NCBI GenBank assembly: GCA_016204275.1
Contig: JACQKZ010000007.1
Location: forward strand, 1-46,173
DNA length: 46,173 nt
Reading direction: 5' to 3'
Origin: Nanobdellati archaeon
Lineage (GTDB): Archaea > Nanobdellota > Nanobdellia > UBA10117
The notes under the pieces were generated by a model, which searched no databases, was not told the DNA's origin, and worked only from the letters and a program-made list of their open reading frames with translations. Below, piece by piece: positions 1 to 6,865 of the stretch. Position numbers and translations under genes: made by a program. Position 1 is the stretch's first letter. Each line of letters starts with the position of its first letter.

Positions 1-26
1 ATAATATATATTAAATTATATACTTA

Positions 27-362
27 TTACTTCAACTCAGCCTGCAATTCCTTTTGTAAGGCAAGCGCAGAATCTTTTGTCTTGGTTTCCTGCTTCTCAA
101 GGGTTTTAACTCGGATGTCCAGCTCAACTTTTTTGTCATCCAGCTCTTTTTTCAGCTCGTCAGCCGGCCTCTCGAGCAAAATCTCGCCGACCATTTTATA
201 TGCAGTGGATTTTGTTTTGCCCAGTTCGTTTATCGCGTTATCAACTTCTGCCAGCTGGACTTGAAACTGCTGCTTCTGCGCGCCGAACAGTGTAAGCCTC
301 TGCTGCAATAGCTGCAGCTCGCCAAGCTTCTCCTGTGCCTTTGAGCTCATTTCCCTTGCCAT
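27..362 (-). CDS. pfdB: Prefoldin beta subunit
   Basis: Beta subunit of the cytosolic hexameric prefoldin chaperone, which holds unfolded proteins for the thermosome. The 111-residue length is normal. Two long amphipathic helices (about residues 5-40 and 72-111, rich in Gln, Glu and Lys) flank a short hairpin segment with STAYKMVGEILLE, which matches the conserved middle of beta prefoldins. It is the last gene of the minus-strand set L37Ae, RpoP, Pcc1, prefoldin beta, an order common in archaea. It begins 22 bases after the Pcc1 stop, so the two are probably co-transcribed. Confidence 0.93.
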   Translation of the reverse strand: MAREMSSKAQEKLGELQLLQQRLTLFGAQKQQFQVQLAEVDNAINELGKTKSTAYKMVGEILLERPADELKKELDDKKVELDIRVKTLEKQETKTKDSALALQKELQAELK

Positions 363-384
363 AGTTTAGCCTAAGAAAGTCAGT

Positions 385-636
385 TTATAAGCCTTTGCCG
401 CTTTTTACTAGTTTAACAGTCCTATCCACGATTGCTAATAATCCGGCAATGCTCGAGCTTACTGCCCTAAAAGCAATCGCATCCTTCGCGGAAACTTTAA
501 TCAGCAGTTTTCCCTTCGCTTTTTTTATCACGTAGCTTGCCCGTTCTGTCTCAAAGTCTTGCTCAGGCTCGAGCGCGGAAAAGTAGGCGTCGAGAACAGT
601 TTTTTCTCCTTTGATTTCAATTGTTGAGGAAAACAT
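385..636 (-). CDS. KEOPS complex Pcc1-like subunit
   Basis: Small dimerisation subunit of the KEOPS/EKC complex that makes the tRNA t6A37 modification with Kae1, Bud32 and Cgi121. The 83-residue length fits Pcc1. The protein shows the expected strand-helix-strand order: ALEPEQDFETERASYVIKK, then KLLIKVSAKDAIAFRAVSSS and a closing helix with VDRTVKL. Position between RpoP and prefoldin beta is the usual archaeal context and supports the call. A TATA-like AAATTTAAAAA lies about 25 bases upstream on the minus strand. Pcc1 therefore seems to have its own promoter, perhaps because a foreign gene separates it from rpoP. Confidence 0.85.
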   Translation of the reverse strand: MFSSTIEIKGEKTVLDAYFSALEPEQDFETERASYVIKKAKGKLLIKVSAKDAIAFRAVSSSIAGLLAIVDRTVKLVKSGKGL

Positions 637-727
637 ACAAATCTTGGCGTATCTTGATTTTTAAATTTAGCTGTATCTTGTGATAAGTATTTATAAGGCT
701 TTTAAACCCAAAATAAATTGTTTGCGA

Positions 728-1225
728 ATGAAAGCGATTAAACTCGGGCCGGAAGAAGTACGCCGGCTTGTTCCGGACGACAGGGTGTTTTATCTATCAA
801 AACTATCAGAATTTGTGAGCCGCGCAGGCCAGCCAGATGGCCCGCTATCTACGCCCGTTAATTTGGCAAGGTGCAGCAGTGGTGGTTTTATGATTAAAGA
901 TGGGCATCACCGCACACTGACTTCCGTTTTAACCGGCCTGCCATTGCTTGCGATAGTTGCCAGCCAGAGAGGCGTGCCGCTAGCACCGCAGTACGGCCTG
1001 AAAAAAGTAGAGGATTTGCTCTACACAGATATTGCGCAGGAACAGGCAAGATTTATAGAACAAAACCTGCCAGGCCTTTTGGCGCAGGATACGCGCAGGA
1101 CTGCAATCGAAGATGGGTTGCGAGTGTATCAAAAATATATCGAGCAAAATTCAAAGCCAATAATTCCACTATCTGCTTCTTTGGGAATGCATAAAGCAGT
1201 TTTAAATACACTTACCGAGCTTTAA
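728..1225 (+). CDS. ParB/Srx-like domain protein
   Basis: Protein of about 165 residues with a ParB/sulfiredoxin-like N-terminal half. An early segment LVPDDRVFYLSKLSEF is followed by STPVNLARC and then IKDGHHRTLTSVLTG, which matches the DGHHR box of ParB-like folds. The C-terminal half is helical and not recognised. I chose the ATG at 728 over the GTG at 680 because a TATA-like TATTTATAAGG lies at about 688-698. Its function is unknown; ParB-like folds include nucleases, CTPases and small-molecule kinases. It lies opposite to and between rpoP and pcc1. Its last 14 bases overlap the 3' end of rpoP, so it looks inserted into an otherwise conserved cluster. Confidence 0.6.
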   Translation: MKAIKLGPEEVRRLVPDDRVFYLSKLSEFVSRAGQPDGPLSTPVNLARCSSGGFMIKDGHHRTLTSVLTGLPLLAIVASQRGVPLAPQYGLKKVEDLLYTDIAQEQARFIEQNLPGLLAQDTRRTAIEDGLRVYQKYIEQNSKPIIPLSASLGMHKAVLNTLTEL

Positions 1226-1346
1226 CTAGCTTAACAACGCCTGGCCTCTTTTTTGAAATTATCCTGAAGCCGCAGTATGGGCAGATCGTCCTTCGTTCTA
1301 TGTCTTTCTTAGTAAGCTCATGGCCACAACTAAAACACTTATACAC
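1212..1346 (-). CDS. rpoP: DNA-directed RNA polymerase subunit P (Rpb12-like)
   Basis: Too short for the ORF track. Reading the minus strand from GTG at 1346 gives a 44-residue zinc-ribbon protein that begins (M)YKCFSCGHELTKKD and continues ICPYCGFRI, ending in VKLVKAR. The two CxxC pairs and the length fit archaeal RpoP, the small subunit that helps assemble the RpoD/RpoL/RpoN platform. The GTG start overlaps the stop of L37Ae by a few bases, which implies translational coupling, and the L37Ae-RpoP order is the common archaeal one. The 3' end overlaps a convergent gene by 14 bases. Confidence 0.9.
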   Translation of the reverse strand: MYKCFSCGHELTKKDIERRTICPYCGFRIISKKRPGVVKLVKAR

Positions 1347-1623
1347 TTTCGCTCACCTTCTCCTCGGGCACGCTGGCGGCCAGCGGCGCTTCAAGGCTTT
1401 CCTTTGTCACGCCCGGTTCATAAGCCTTTCCCGCGAATTTTATGTGGCAGTGCCTGCAAATCCAGATGCCAGCAGATAATCGCTTGACCGTGAACTTTCC
1501 GCAGTACGGGCACTTGTGTTTTGCCTTTTGAATGCGCTCTATTTCAAGAACCTTCTTTCTTATTTTTAATCCATAGTGGGCGCCAAACCTGCCCGTTGAG
1601 CCGACTTTTTTGGTATGTGCCAT
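1339..1623 (-). CDS. rpl37Ae: Large ribosomal subunit protein L37Ae (eL43)
   Basis: Archaeal/eukaryotic ribosomal protein of the large subunit. The N-terminus MAHTKKVGSTGRFGAHYGLK is diagnostic. It is followed by a zinc ribbon with CPYC and CRHC pairs and the family end FAGKAYEP. A poorly conserved acidic tail of about 20 residues extends the usual length to 94. It leads the minus-strand cluster with rpoP overlapping its end. A T-rich and A-rich stretch at about 1635-1655 could supply its TATA box. Confidence 0.95.
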   Translation of the reverse strand: MAHTKKVGSTGRFGAHYGLKIRKKVLEIERIQKAKHKCPYCGKFTVKRLSAGIWICRHCHIKFAGKAYEPGVTKESLEAPLAASVPEEKVSESV

Positions 1624-1659
1624 TTCAATTTTAATGTTAAGTAGTTTTTTAAAGTATGC

Positions 1660-1935
1660 TTTTTAAATCTATCCTGTGCCGGCGTGGGACAATCTGGTAC
1701 TCCGCCCGCCTTGAGTCGGCAGCTTTTCTTTCTTGAGAAGAAAGAAACGCTCCCGGGCATCTAAAGAAAGAACCAGTGGCATCTACGATGCCACAAACTT
1801 TACTTGCCCGCAGCATGGCAGCGGGTTCCCGCAAGGGTTTCTCGGTTCAAAGACACAACCGAATTGCGATTCGGCTGTGCCACGCCTCTTCGAGGCTTTG
1901 GAAATCCGAGCGCCGGCGTTTTACACATACGATAT
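1660..1935. other. Hairpin-rich non-coding spacer
   Basis: Spacer of nearly 400 bases between L37Ae and the NAD regulon with no convincing gene. I see five hairpins in a row: TTTCTTTCTT/AAGAAAGAAA (1725-1747, 3-nt loop), GTGGCATC/GATGCCAC (1776-1794, loop TAC), CCCGC/GCGGG (1807-1825), CCGAAT/ATTCGG (1859-1874, loop TGCG) and GCCTC/GAGGC (1884-1896). The stretch CGGCTGTGCCAC at about 1872 resembles the start of the two-hairpin elements in the ribosomal operon. The following GCGCCGGCG also recalls them, so a decayed relative is possible. Short ORFs listed here overlap these palindromes and look spurious. Confidence 0.5.
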
Positions 1936-1955
1936 ATAGTCTGGCCTATCGAAAG

Positions 1956-2009
1956 GTTTATATACTAGTTGTGTGTTAATTACACTAAGTTAGTGTGTAA
2001 AAAACACTA
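1956..2009 (+). promoter_or_regulatory. Promoter with tandem NAD-regulon operators
   Basis: TATA box TTTATATA at about 1957-1964, followed by two 19-bp palindromes: TTGTGTGTTAATTACACTA at 1969-1987 and TAGTGTGTAAAAAACACTA at 1991-2009. The repeat period is 22 bp, about two helical turns, so two dimers could bind on one face. Both boxes cover the expected start of transcription, which suggests repression. The same palindrome occurs before the other NAD-related units in this window. Confidence 0.8.
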
Positions 2010-2021
2010 CTTAGGACAAAA

Positions 2022-3161
2022 ATGCAAAGCACAGCAACGCAAAAACTTGCTATTGAAACCGCGAAGTTCAGCCTGCCAGCCAGCCATGAGCCTTACACTG
2101 ATAAATATTTCCTGCGCTCAAACCAAGTGCTGAAGGGCGAAGGCATGAATCCTTACGTTAAGATGCAGGTCTTCATCCGCAAAGGCCCTGGCAGGGTTTT
2201 CGGAATTGAAGAAGCGGTTGCGATTCTGGACAAATATTCAAACATTTTCGACAAAGGCAAAGTCTTTGCATTGCCAGAAGGCTCGCAGTACAAGCCGGGC
2301 GAAGTAGTGATGCAGATTGAAGGGCCAGTTCAGGAATTTATCGAACTGGAAACTATGTACCTTGGTGCTATGGCTGGCGAGACAAGCAAGCGCGCGGGCA
2401 TTACGCTCGATTTCAGCCAGATAAAAGAAAACGCGAGAAAAGTTGTTGAAGCAGCTGAAGGGCGAACAGTAATGTACTTCGGCGCAAGGCACTGGAAGTA
2501 TGACGACGATGCAAAAATTGCAAGGGCGGCGTACGAAGGCGGAATAGACAAGGCTGCCACCGATATTGGCGCAGCAACCTTTGGCGGCAGAGGCAAGGGA
2601 ACATCGCCGCACGTTGCAATAATTATGTTCGGCGCGAAGTACGGCAGGGAAAATGCATCGCTCGAGTTTACTAAAGCATTTGACAGGCACATCGATCCAA
2701 GAATAAAACGGCTGACACTAATTGACACATTCAACCGCGAACTATCTGACTCGCGAATGATTCTGGCACAGATACCAGACAAGGTTAGTGGTTTCAGATT
2801 AGATACGTGCGGTGAAAACATTGGCGAAGGCGGAACTCTATTCAAAGGCGCAAAATACGAAACAGGAAACGGCGTTACGATTGAACTCGTAAATAACTTT
2901 TACAACCAGATGAAAGAGCTTGGCCATCCTGAAAAAGAAATTGTTCTGTCAAGCGGCTTCGCAGACGCGAAAAAAATCGCCGCATTCACTGCCGCAGAAA
3001 AAAGACTTGGGCACAAACTTTTCGACGGGCTTGGCATCGGCGGGCTCTACAATTCAATCGAAACAAAAGCTGACACGGTGGAAGTGGACGGCATGCGCAT
3101 CTCAAAGGCAGGCCGGTTCTTCAGGCCAATCGAAAGGCTGGAAGAGGTGGTGCTGGAATGA
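2022..3161 (+). CDS. pncB: Nicotinate phosphoribosyltransferase
   Basis: Makes nicotinate mononucleotide from nicotinate and PRPP, the entry step of the Preiss-Handler salvage route. The 379-residue protein matches the shorter archaeal type. It has an N-terminal alpha/beta region (EPYTDKYFLRS), the segment YFGARHWKYDDD, the barrel motif TLIDTFNRE, and a glycine-rich phosphate-binding end with FDGLGIGGLYNS. It is the first gene after the double operator and overlaps the next gene by ATGA. A NadC (quinolinate) activity is less likely, because the HW-containing segment and overall layout are of the PncB type. Confidence 0.88.
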   Translation: MQSTATQKLAIETAKFSLPASHEPYTDKYFLRSNQVLKGEGMNPYVKMQVFIRKGPGRVFGIEEAVAILDKYSNIFDKGKVFALPEGSQYKPGEVVMQIEGPVQEFIELETMYLGAMAGETSKRAGITLDFSQIKENARKVVEAAEGRTVMYFGARHWKYDDDAKIARAAYEGGIDKAATDIGAATFGGRGKGTSPHVAIIMFGAKYGRENASLEFTKAFDRHIDPRIKRLTLIDTFNRELSDSRMILAQIPDKVSGFRLDTCGENIGEGGTLFKGAKYETGNGVTIELVNNFYNQMKELGHPEKEIVLSSGFADAKKIAAFTAAEKRLGHKLFDGLGIGGLYNSIETKADTVEVDGMRISKAGRFFRPIERLEEVVLE

Positions 3162-3589
3162 AAAACTATTTTGTGCTTTATGAAAGATGGGTAAAAACTG
3201 AGCAGGAGAAAAAATATGGTGCAAGACAACTATATGCATCAAAAAAAGAATTCCAAAAATTTCCATTAGCAGTAAGATTTGCTACACAAAAAGTGCCAGT
3301 GCTTGTTGTAGCAAGATTGCCATTAACAAAAGAAGCAGGTCAATTTGTAAAACAAGCTGACACAAACTATGTAGTTGCAGCAGAGTTTTTGAGCAAGTAC
3401 AGTCACACAGACTACTCCGGCGACACAGAAGGGCTTCACACTTGGGATGTTATAAAATGCAAGCAAAGCGAACTTGAGGCCACGGTTGAGATGCTTGCCA
3501 GAGAGGAAAATAATGAACGTGGTCCTTGGGTAAAGGGAATTCTTGTCGGTCTCGAGGTGGACATCTTTACGCATGGGGTAAAAAAATGA
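3158..3589 (+). CDS. Unknown protein in NAD operon
   Basis: 143-residue protein that I do not recognise. It overlaps pncB by ATGA at its start and pncA by ATGA at its end, so it is fully embedded in the NAD operon and probably translated in step with it. The sequence is soluble-looking and mixed alpha/beta (MKNYFVLYERWVKTEQEKKY at the start, GILVGLEVDIFTHG at the end). I see no signal peptide, membrane segment or metal motif. Context suggests a role in pyridine nucleotide metabolism or as a partner of its neighbours, but that is inference only. Confidence 0.75.
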   Translation: MKNYFVLYERWVKTEQEKKYGARQLYASKKEFQKFPLAVRFATQKVPVLVVARLPLTKEAGQFVKQADTNYVVAAEFLSKYSHTDYSGDTEGLHTWDVIKCKQSELEATVEMLAREENNERGPWVKGILVGLEVDIFTHGVKK

Positions 3590-4239
3590 AACTATTATTT
3601 TGGAACGTAGACACGCAAAAAGATTTTATGCACAAAACCGGCTCGCTCTACGTGCCAGGCGCAGAAAAAATAATTCCAAATTTAATGAGACTTACACAGT
3701 ACGCGCGCGAACACAAACAACAAATAATACTATCGCGCGATACACATGATAAAAATTCTGCAGAATTAAAAAGAAATGGCGGCATCTTTCCAGACCATTG
3801 CATGTCTAAAACCGAAGGCTACAAAAATATTCCGGAAACCGAGCCAAAAAATCTATTAGTCATACCAACCACAGAAGGCACATCAATGGCTTTTCTGGAA
3901 AGCGAATTCAATTATTCTCCAACACTTAACAAAATACTGTCGCATTCTGGCGAACTTGTATTTGAAAAAGACAGCAATGATGTTTTCAATAATTATTATG
4001 CTGGCGCATTTGTTGCCAATTCAAAAGCAGAAGCTGCCGTAGTTTACGGAGTTGCTACTGATTACTGCGTTAAATGTGCAGCGCTCGGCCTTAGAAAAGC
4101 CGGCTTAGAAGTCTATCTCGTAACAGATGCAATCGCCGCGGTTGATAAAAAAGGCGGCAAGTCTGCGCTGGAAGAAATGATTGCTGCCGGAGTAAAGCCA
4201 GTTACTACAAATCAAGTTTTAAGAGGTGAGTTGAAATGA
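3586..4239 (+). CDS. pncA: Nicotinamidase (isochorismatase family)
   Basis: Hydrolyses nicotinamide to nicotinate, feeding the phosphoribosyltransferase two genes upstream. The 217-residue protein starts MKLLFWNVDTQKDF, with the catalytic aspartate. It has SRDTHDKN and FPDHCM for metal binding and the nucleophilic cysteine region VATDYCVKCAALGL. The listed ORF begins 20 codons earlier; I chose ATG 3586 because it begins directly with the conserved core and overlaps the preceding stop by ATGA. It also overlaps nadE by ATGA, so the operon is translationally coupled throughout. Confidence 0.9.
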   Translation: MKLLFWNVDTQKDFMHKTGSLYVPGAEKIIPNLMRLTQYAREHKQQIILSRDTHDKNSAELKRNGGIFPDHCMSKTEGYKNIPETEPKNLLVIPTTEGTSMAFLESEFNYSPTLNKILSHSGELVFEKDSNDVFNNYYAGAFVANSKAEAAVVYGVATDYCVKCAALGLRKAGLEVYLVTDAIAAVDKKGGKSALEEMIAAGVKPVTTNQVLRGELK

Positions 4240-5507
4240 AAACCGAAGAAGCAAGAAAACTTTACGAAAGCGGAAGAACAGACGAACTGCTTGGCCTGCA
4301 GAACTTGCCAGGCGGGCTTGAAGGTGTTGTTGACAAGCTAACTGGTTTTATCAAAAGCAAAACAACAAAAGGTGTCATAGGAATTTCCGGCGGAGTGGAT
4401 TCTGCGCTGATTGCGGTATTATCTGTAAAGGCGCTCGGAAAAGAAAATGTTTACGGATTGATTATGCCATCCGCAACATCAGCTCCTGAAGAAACAAGAG
4501 ACGCAATCGCGCAGGCCGAGAAGCTCGGAATAAAATATTCTGTCATTAACATACAAGACATCGTGGACGCATACAGCAAAATCGGATTTATGTCTGACGT
4601 GCCATGGGGTGAAAGACAGCCGAGCACATTGGGAAATGCAAAGCCGCGCATGAGAATGGCGCTGTTGTATGGCTGGGCAAACCAGAATGGCGGCATGGTC
4701 ATCGGCACTGATAATAAAACAGAAGGGACAGACCATGGCGTTGGTTACTTTACAAAATTCGGGGACGGCGGAGTTGATATGAATCCAATTGGAGGTTTGT
4801 ACAAAACACAAGTCTGGCAGCTTTCAGAACACGTTGGAGTCCTGCCATCAATAGTAAAGAGGCCGCCAACAGCAGGCCTGCGGCTCGGGCAGACAGACGA
4901 AGGCGAGCTGGGCATAAGCTACAGGGCGCTTGACAAGGTTTTGCTTGGCATCGAGCTGGGTGTGGCAGATGATACTATTGCGAGTGTTGCGGGTGTCCGC
5001 AAAGATAAAATAGCAGAAATCCGCGCAAGGCAAAGAAAAAACGCGCATAAAGGTGAAATGCCGCCAAGCATTGCTGTCGTAAACTATGAATCACAAACAC
5101 ATACAGCACACAAATCGCCCATCGTTACTGTTGATGCAATAATGAAATACGGCGACAAATATGTCCTAATCCGGCGCGGCCACACGCCGTTCAATGGCAT
5201 GCTTGCCTTTCCAGGCGGTCACGTAGAATATGAAAAAGAAACCTGCGAAGAAGCGGCAATCCGCGAAGCAAAAGAAGAAACAGGGCTGGATTTTAAAATT
5301 AATGGACTGCTCGGTGTTTGGTCTGCCCCGAACCGCGATCCACGGGGACACTATGCAACTTTAGTTTTCTTTGGCGAAGGAACCGGAACGCCAAAAGCAG
5401 GAGATGACGCATCAGAAGTCATTCTGCTTGGCAGGCCAGAAGTGAAAAATCTTGCATTTGACCACGATGAAATATGGGAGGCTTACTTGAAATGGGTAGG
5501 CAAGTGA
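4236..5507 (+). CDS. nadE: NAD synthetase (NadE) fused to a Nudix hydrolase
   Basis: Two-domain protein of 423 residues. Residues 1-280 are an ammonia-dependent NAD synthetase: the PP-loop ISGGVDSALIAV, IGTDNKTEGTDHGVGYFTKFGDGG and the end ARQRKNAHKGEMPP; no glutaminase domain is present. Residues 288-423 form a Nudix domain with box GGHVEYEKETCEEAAIREAK followed by EETG. The sequence NRDPRGHYATLVFF is typical of ADP-ribose pyrophosphatase and NrtR-type Nudix domains. The first half makes NAD from NaAD; the second may clean up ADP-ribose or another NAD by-product. The fusion is open and in frame with no sign of a split gene. Confidence 0.9.
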   Translation: MKTEEARKLYESGRTDELLGLQNLPGGLEGVVDKLTGFIKSKTTKGVIGISGGVDSALIAVLSVKALGKENVYGLIMPSATSAPEETRDAIAQAEKLGIKYSVINIQDIVDAYSKIGFMSDVPWGERQPSTLGNAKPRMRMALLYGWANQNGGMVIGTDNKTEGTDHGVGYFTKFGDGGVDMNPIGGLYKTQVWQLSEHVGVLPSIVKRPPTAGLRLGQTDEGELGISYRALDKVLLGIELGVADDTIASVAGVRKDKIAEIRARQRKNAHKGEMPPSIAVVNYESQTHTAHKSPIVTVDAIMKYGDKYVLIRRGHTPFNGMLAFPGGHVEYEKETCEEAAIREAKEETGLDFKINGLLGVWSAPNRDPRGHYATLVFFGEGTGTPKAGDDASEVILLGRPEVKNLAFDHDEIWEAYLKWVGK

Positions 5508-6061
5508 GCGGCCGTGCCGGAATGATTGCAAGGTTCAAGCCAGTCCATCTTGGCCATGCCTCAATACTCGAAGCAATGTGCGAGCAGGCATCTGAAGTAA
5601 TAATCGGGCTTGGCAGTTCAAATGTTTGTGATTTGAGAAATCCGTTTACTGCAAAGGAATCTGCGGAAATGATTGGCTTAGTTTTGAAAAAAAGATTTTC
5701 TAACTACGCATTTGTTGAAATTCCGGATTTGAATAACGGCCAGAAATGGCGCGGGCTTGCTGTCAGCTTATTCGGAAAACTAGATTATTTTGTTACCGCA
5801 AATGACTACGTGCGCGAATTGCTGAAGGACGATTACAAAATAATACATCCACTGGAAATAATTCCAGAGGACAGGCGCGTGCCAGTAGACGGAACACTTG
5901 TTCGGATTACTATGGCAAAAGGCGGCGAATGGGAACGATTAGTTCCTGCAGAAGTTTCAAAATATATAAAAGAAAATAAAATGGAAGAGCGATTTTGCGC
6001 AGAGTACGGGCTTGCAACCTTGGCCAGAAATGCAGAAAGATTACTGGAGGCCACAGCATGA
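5492..6061 (+). CDS. nadM: Nicotinamide-nucleotide adenylyltransferase (archaeal NadM type)
   Basis: Adenylates NMN or NaMN. The nucleotidyltransferase signature is ARFKPVHLGHASILE, close to the archaeal GRFQPFHLGH. LGSSNVCDLRNPFTAKESAEM and the C-terminal VPVDGTLVRITMAKGGEW correspond to the second nucleotide-binding block, where ISxTxxR is usual. Start choice is uncertain. ATG 5492 lies 11 bases after GGGAGG, while GTG 5504 would overlap the nadE stop by GTGA. The listed 5474 start seems too long. The length of about 185-189 residues is normal, and the gene overlaps the kinase by ATGA. Confidence 0.87.
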   Translation: MGRQVSGRAGMIARFKPVHLGHASILEAMCEQASEVIIGLGSSNVCDLRNPFTAKESAEMIGLVLKKRFSNYAFVEIPDLNNGQKWRGLAVSLFGKLDYFVTANDYVRELLKDDYKIIHPLEIIPEDRRVPVDGTLVRITMAKGGEWERLVPAEVSKYIKENKMEERFCAEYGLATLARNAERLLEATA

Positions 6062-6819
6062 TTCTCGGCAGTTACGAAATTGTAAGGCAGATTGCCCAGG
6101 GCGGCTTTGGAAAAACCTACGAAGCGCGGCACATTTTGCTTGATGAGAAGGCCTGCCTAAAACAAAACTCAAAAATTACAAAGGACGATGCTGAACTTCT
6201 AAAACGAGAAGCAAAGCTAATGTGGAATGTCAACCACTACTCATTGCCGGCCATGCGTGATTTCCTGCAGGCAGGCGATGGAAGCTATGTTTTGGCAATG
6301 CAATTTATTGAGGGCAAAGAACTGCAAAAAGCAATTGACAAGCACAAGGCCCTGGAGCCGGAAACTGTCTGCTGGATTTCTCAGCGCCTGCTGCACGCGC
6401 TCTACTACCTGCACCACGCAGGCATAATACACGGAGATGTAAAGCCAGGCAACGTTATTGTCCAGCCAAGGACGCACAACGCTGTTTTAGTTGACTATGG
6501 CCTGTCAACATTCATGCCAAAAGCAAATTCATCTGCTGTGGGGCACACCGCGCTCTTCGCAGCCCCTGAAGTTTTGGAAGGCAAGCCACCAATTCCAGCA
6601 TCTGACATTTACTCGCTTGGCCTGACAATGTTGTTTGCGCTTGGGGGAGACCCGGTTGCAAAAACATTTCCTGCTGGCATTCCAAAAAAACTCGAGGAGT
6701 TCATAAGTGAAACGCTGCTTTACGATCCTGCAGGCCGGCCTGAATGGGAAAAGACGGACTTAGTAAAACGGCTGTCTGACATCCGGCAGGAGGCATTTGG
6801 CAGGAGACACACATTGTAA
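6058..6819 (+). CDS. Eukaryotic-type Ser/Thr protein kinase
   Basis: Compact 253-residue kinase domain with almost no tail and no membrane segment, so cytosolic. Visible motifs: glycine loop IAQGGFGKTYEA, likely catalytic lysine K35 in KACLKQ, catalytic loop IIHGDVKPGNVIV (HGD for HRD), DYG in place of DFG, and FAAPEVLEG. It appears catalytically competent. ATG 6058 overlaps the nadM stop by ATGA, making the kinase the last gene of the pncB operon. Its place there, just before a VWA gene under the same operator, suggests a signalling or regulatory role tied to NAD status. The substrate is unknown. Confidence 0.88.
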   Translation: MILGSYEIVRQIAQGGFGKTYEARHILLDEKACLKQNSKITKDDAELLKREAKLMWNVNHYSLPAMRDFLQAGDGSYVLAMQFIEGKELQKAIDKHKALEPETVCWISQRLLHALYYLHHAGIIHGDVKPGNVIVQPRTHNAVLVDYGLSTFMPKANSSAVGHTALFAAPEVLEGKPPIPASDIYSLGLTMLFALGGDPVAKTFPAGIPKKLEEFISETLLYDPAGRPEWEKTDLVKRLSDIRQEAFGRRHTL

Positions 6820-6833
6820 GTTTACAACTTGCT

Positions 6834-6852
6834 TAGTGTGAAAAATACAATA
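6834..6852. promoter_or_regulatory. NAD-regulon operator before VWA gene
   Basis: TAGTGTGAAAAATACAATA matches the perfect operator TAGTGTATTAAATACACTA at 15 of 19 positions. It lies 14 bases before the VWA start codon. The left arm is intact; the right arm has one changed base. This places the VWA, pyruvate-kinase-like and nucleoside hydrolase genes in the proposed NrtR regulon. Confidence 0.6.
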
Positions 6853-6865
6853 AAAGGTGAGAAAA

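Noticed and set aside
1845-1880. GGTTCAA resembling a tRNA T-loop in the hairpin-rich spacer
   Set aside because: No 5-bp T-stem around it, no acceptor stem and no anticodon arm could be built on either strand.
1566-1979. Short ORFs of 61-68 residues in the hairpin spacer
   Set aside because: They read across perfect palindromes, overlap each other on both strands and show no protein-like composition.
2238-2845. Minus-strand ORFs of 150 and 171 residues inside pncB
   Set aside because: Shadows of a well-supported gene; they have no family features and no promoter or ribosome site.
3526-3585. Longer start for nicotinamidase
   Set aside because: The extra 20 codons lie within the upstream gene and are not family-like; ATG 3586 gives an ATGA overlap and the conserved N-terminus.
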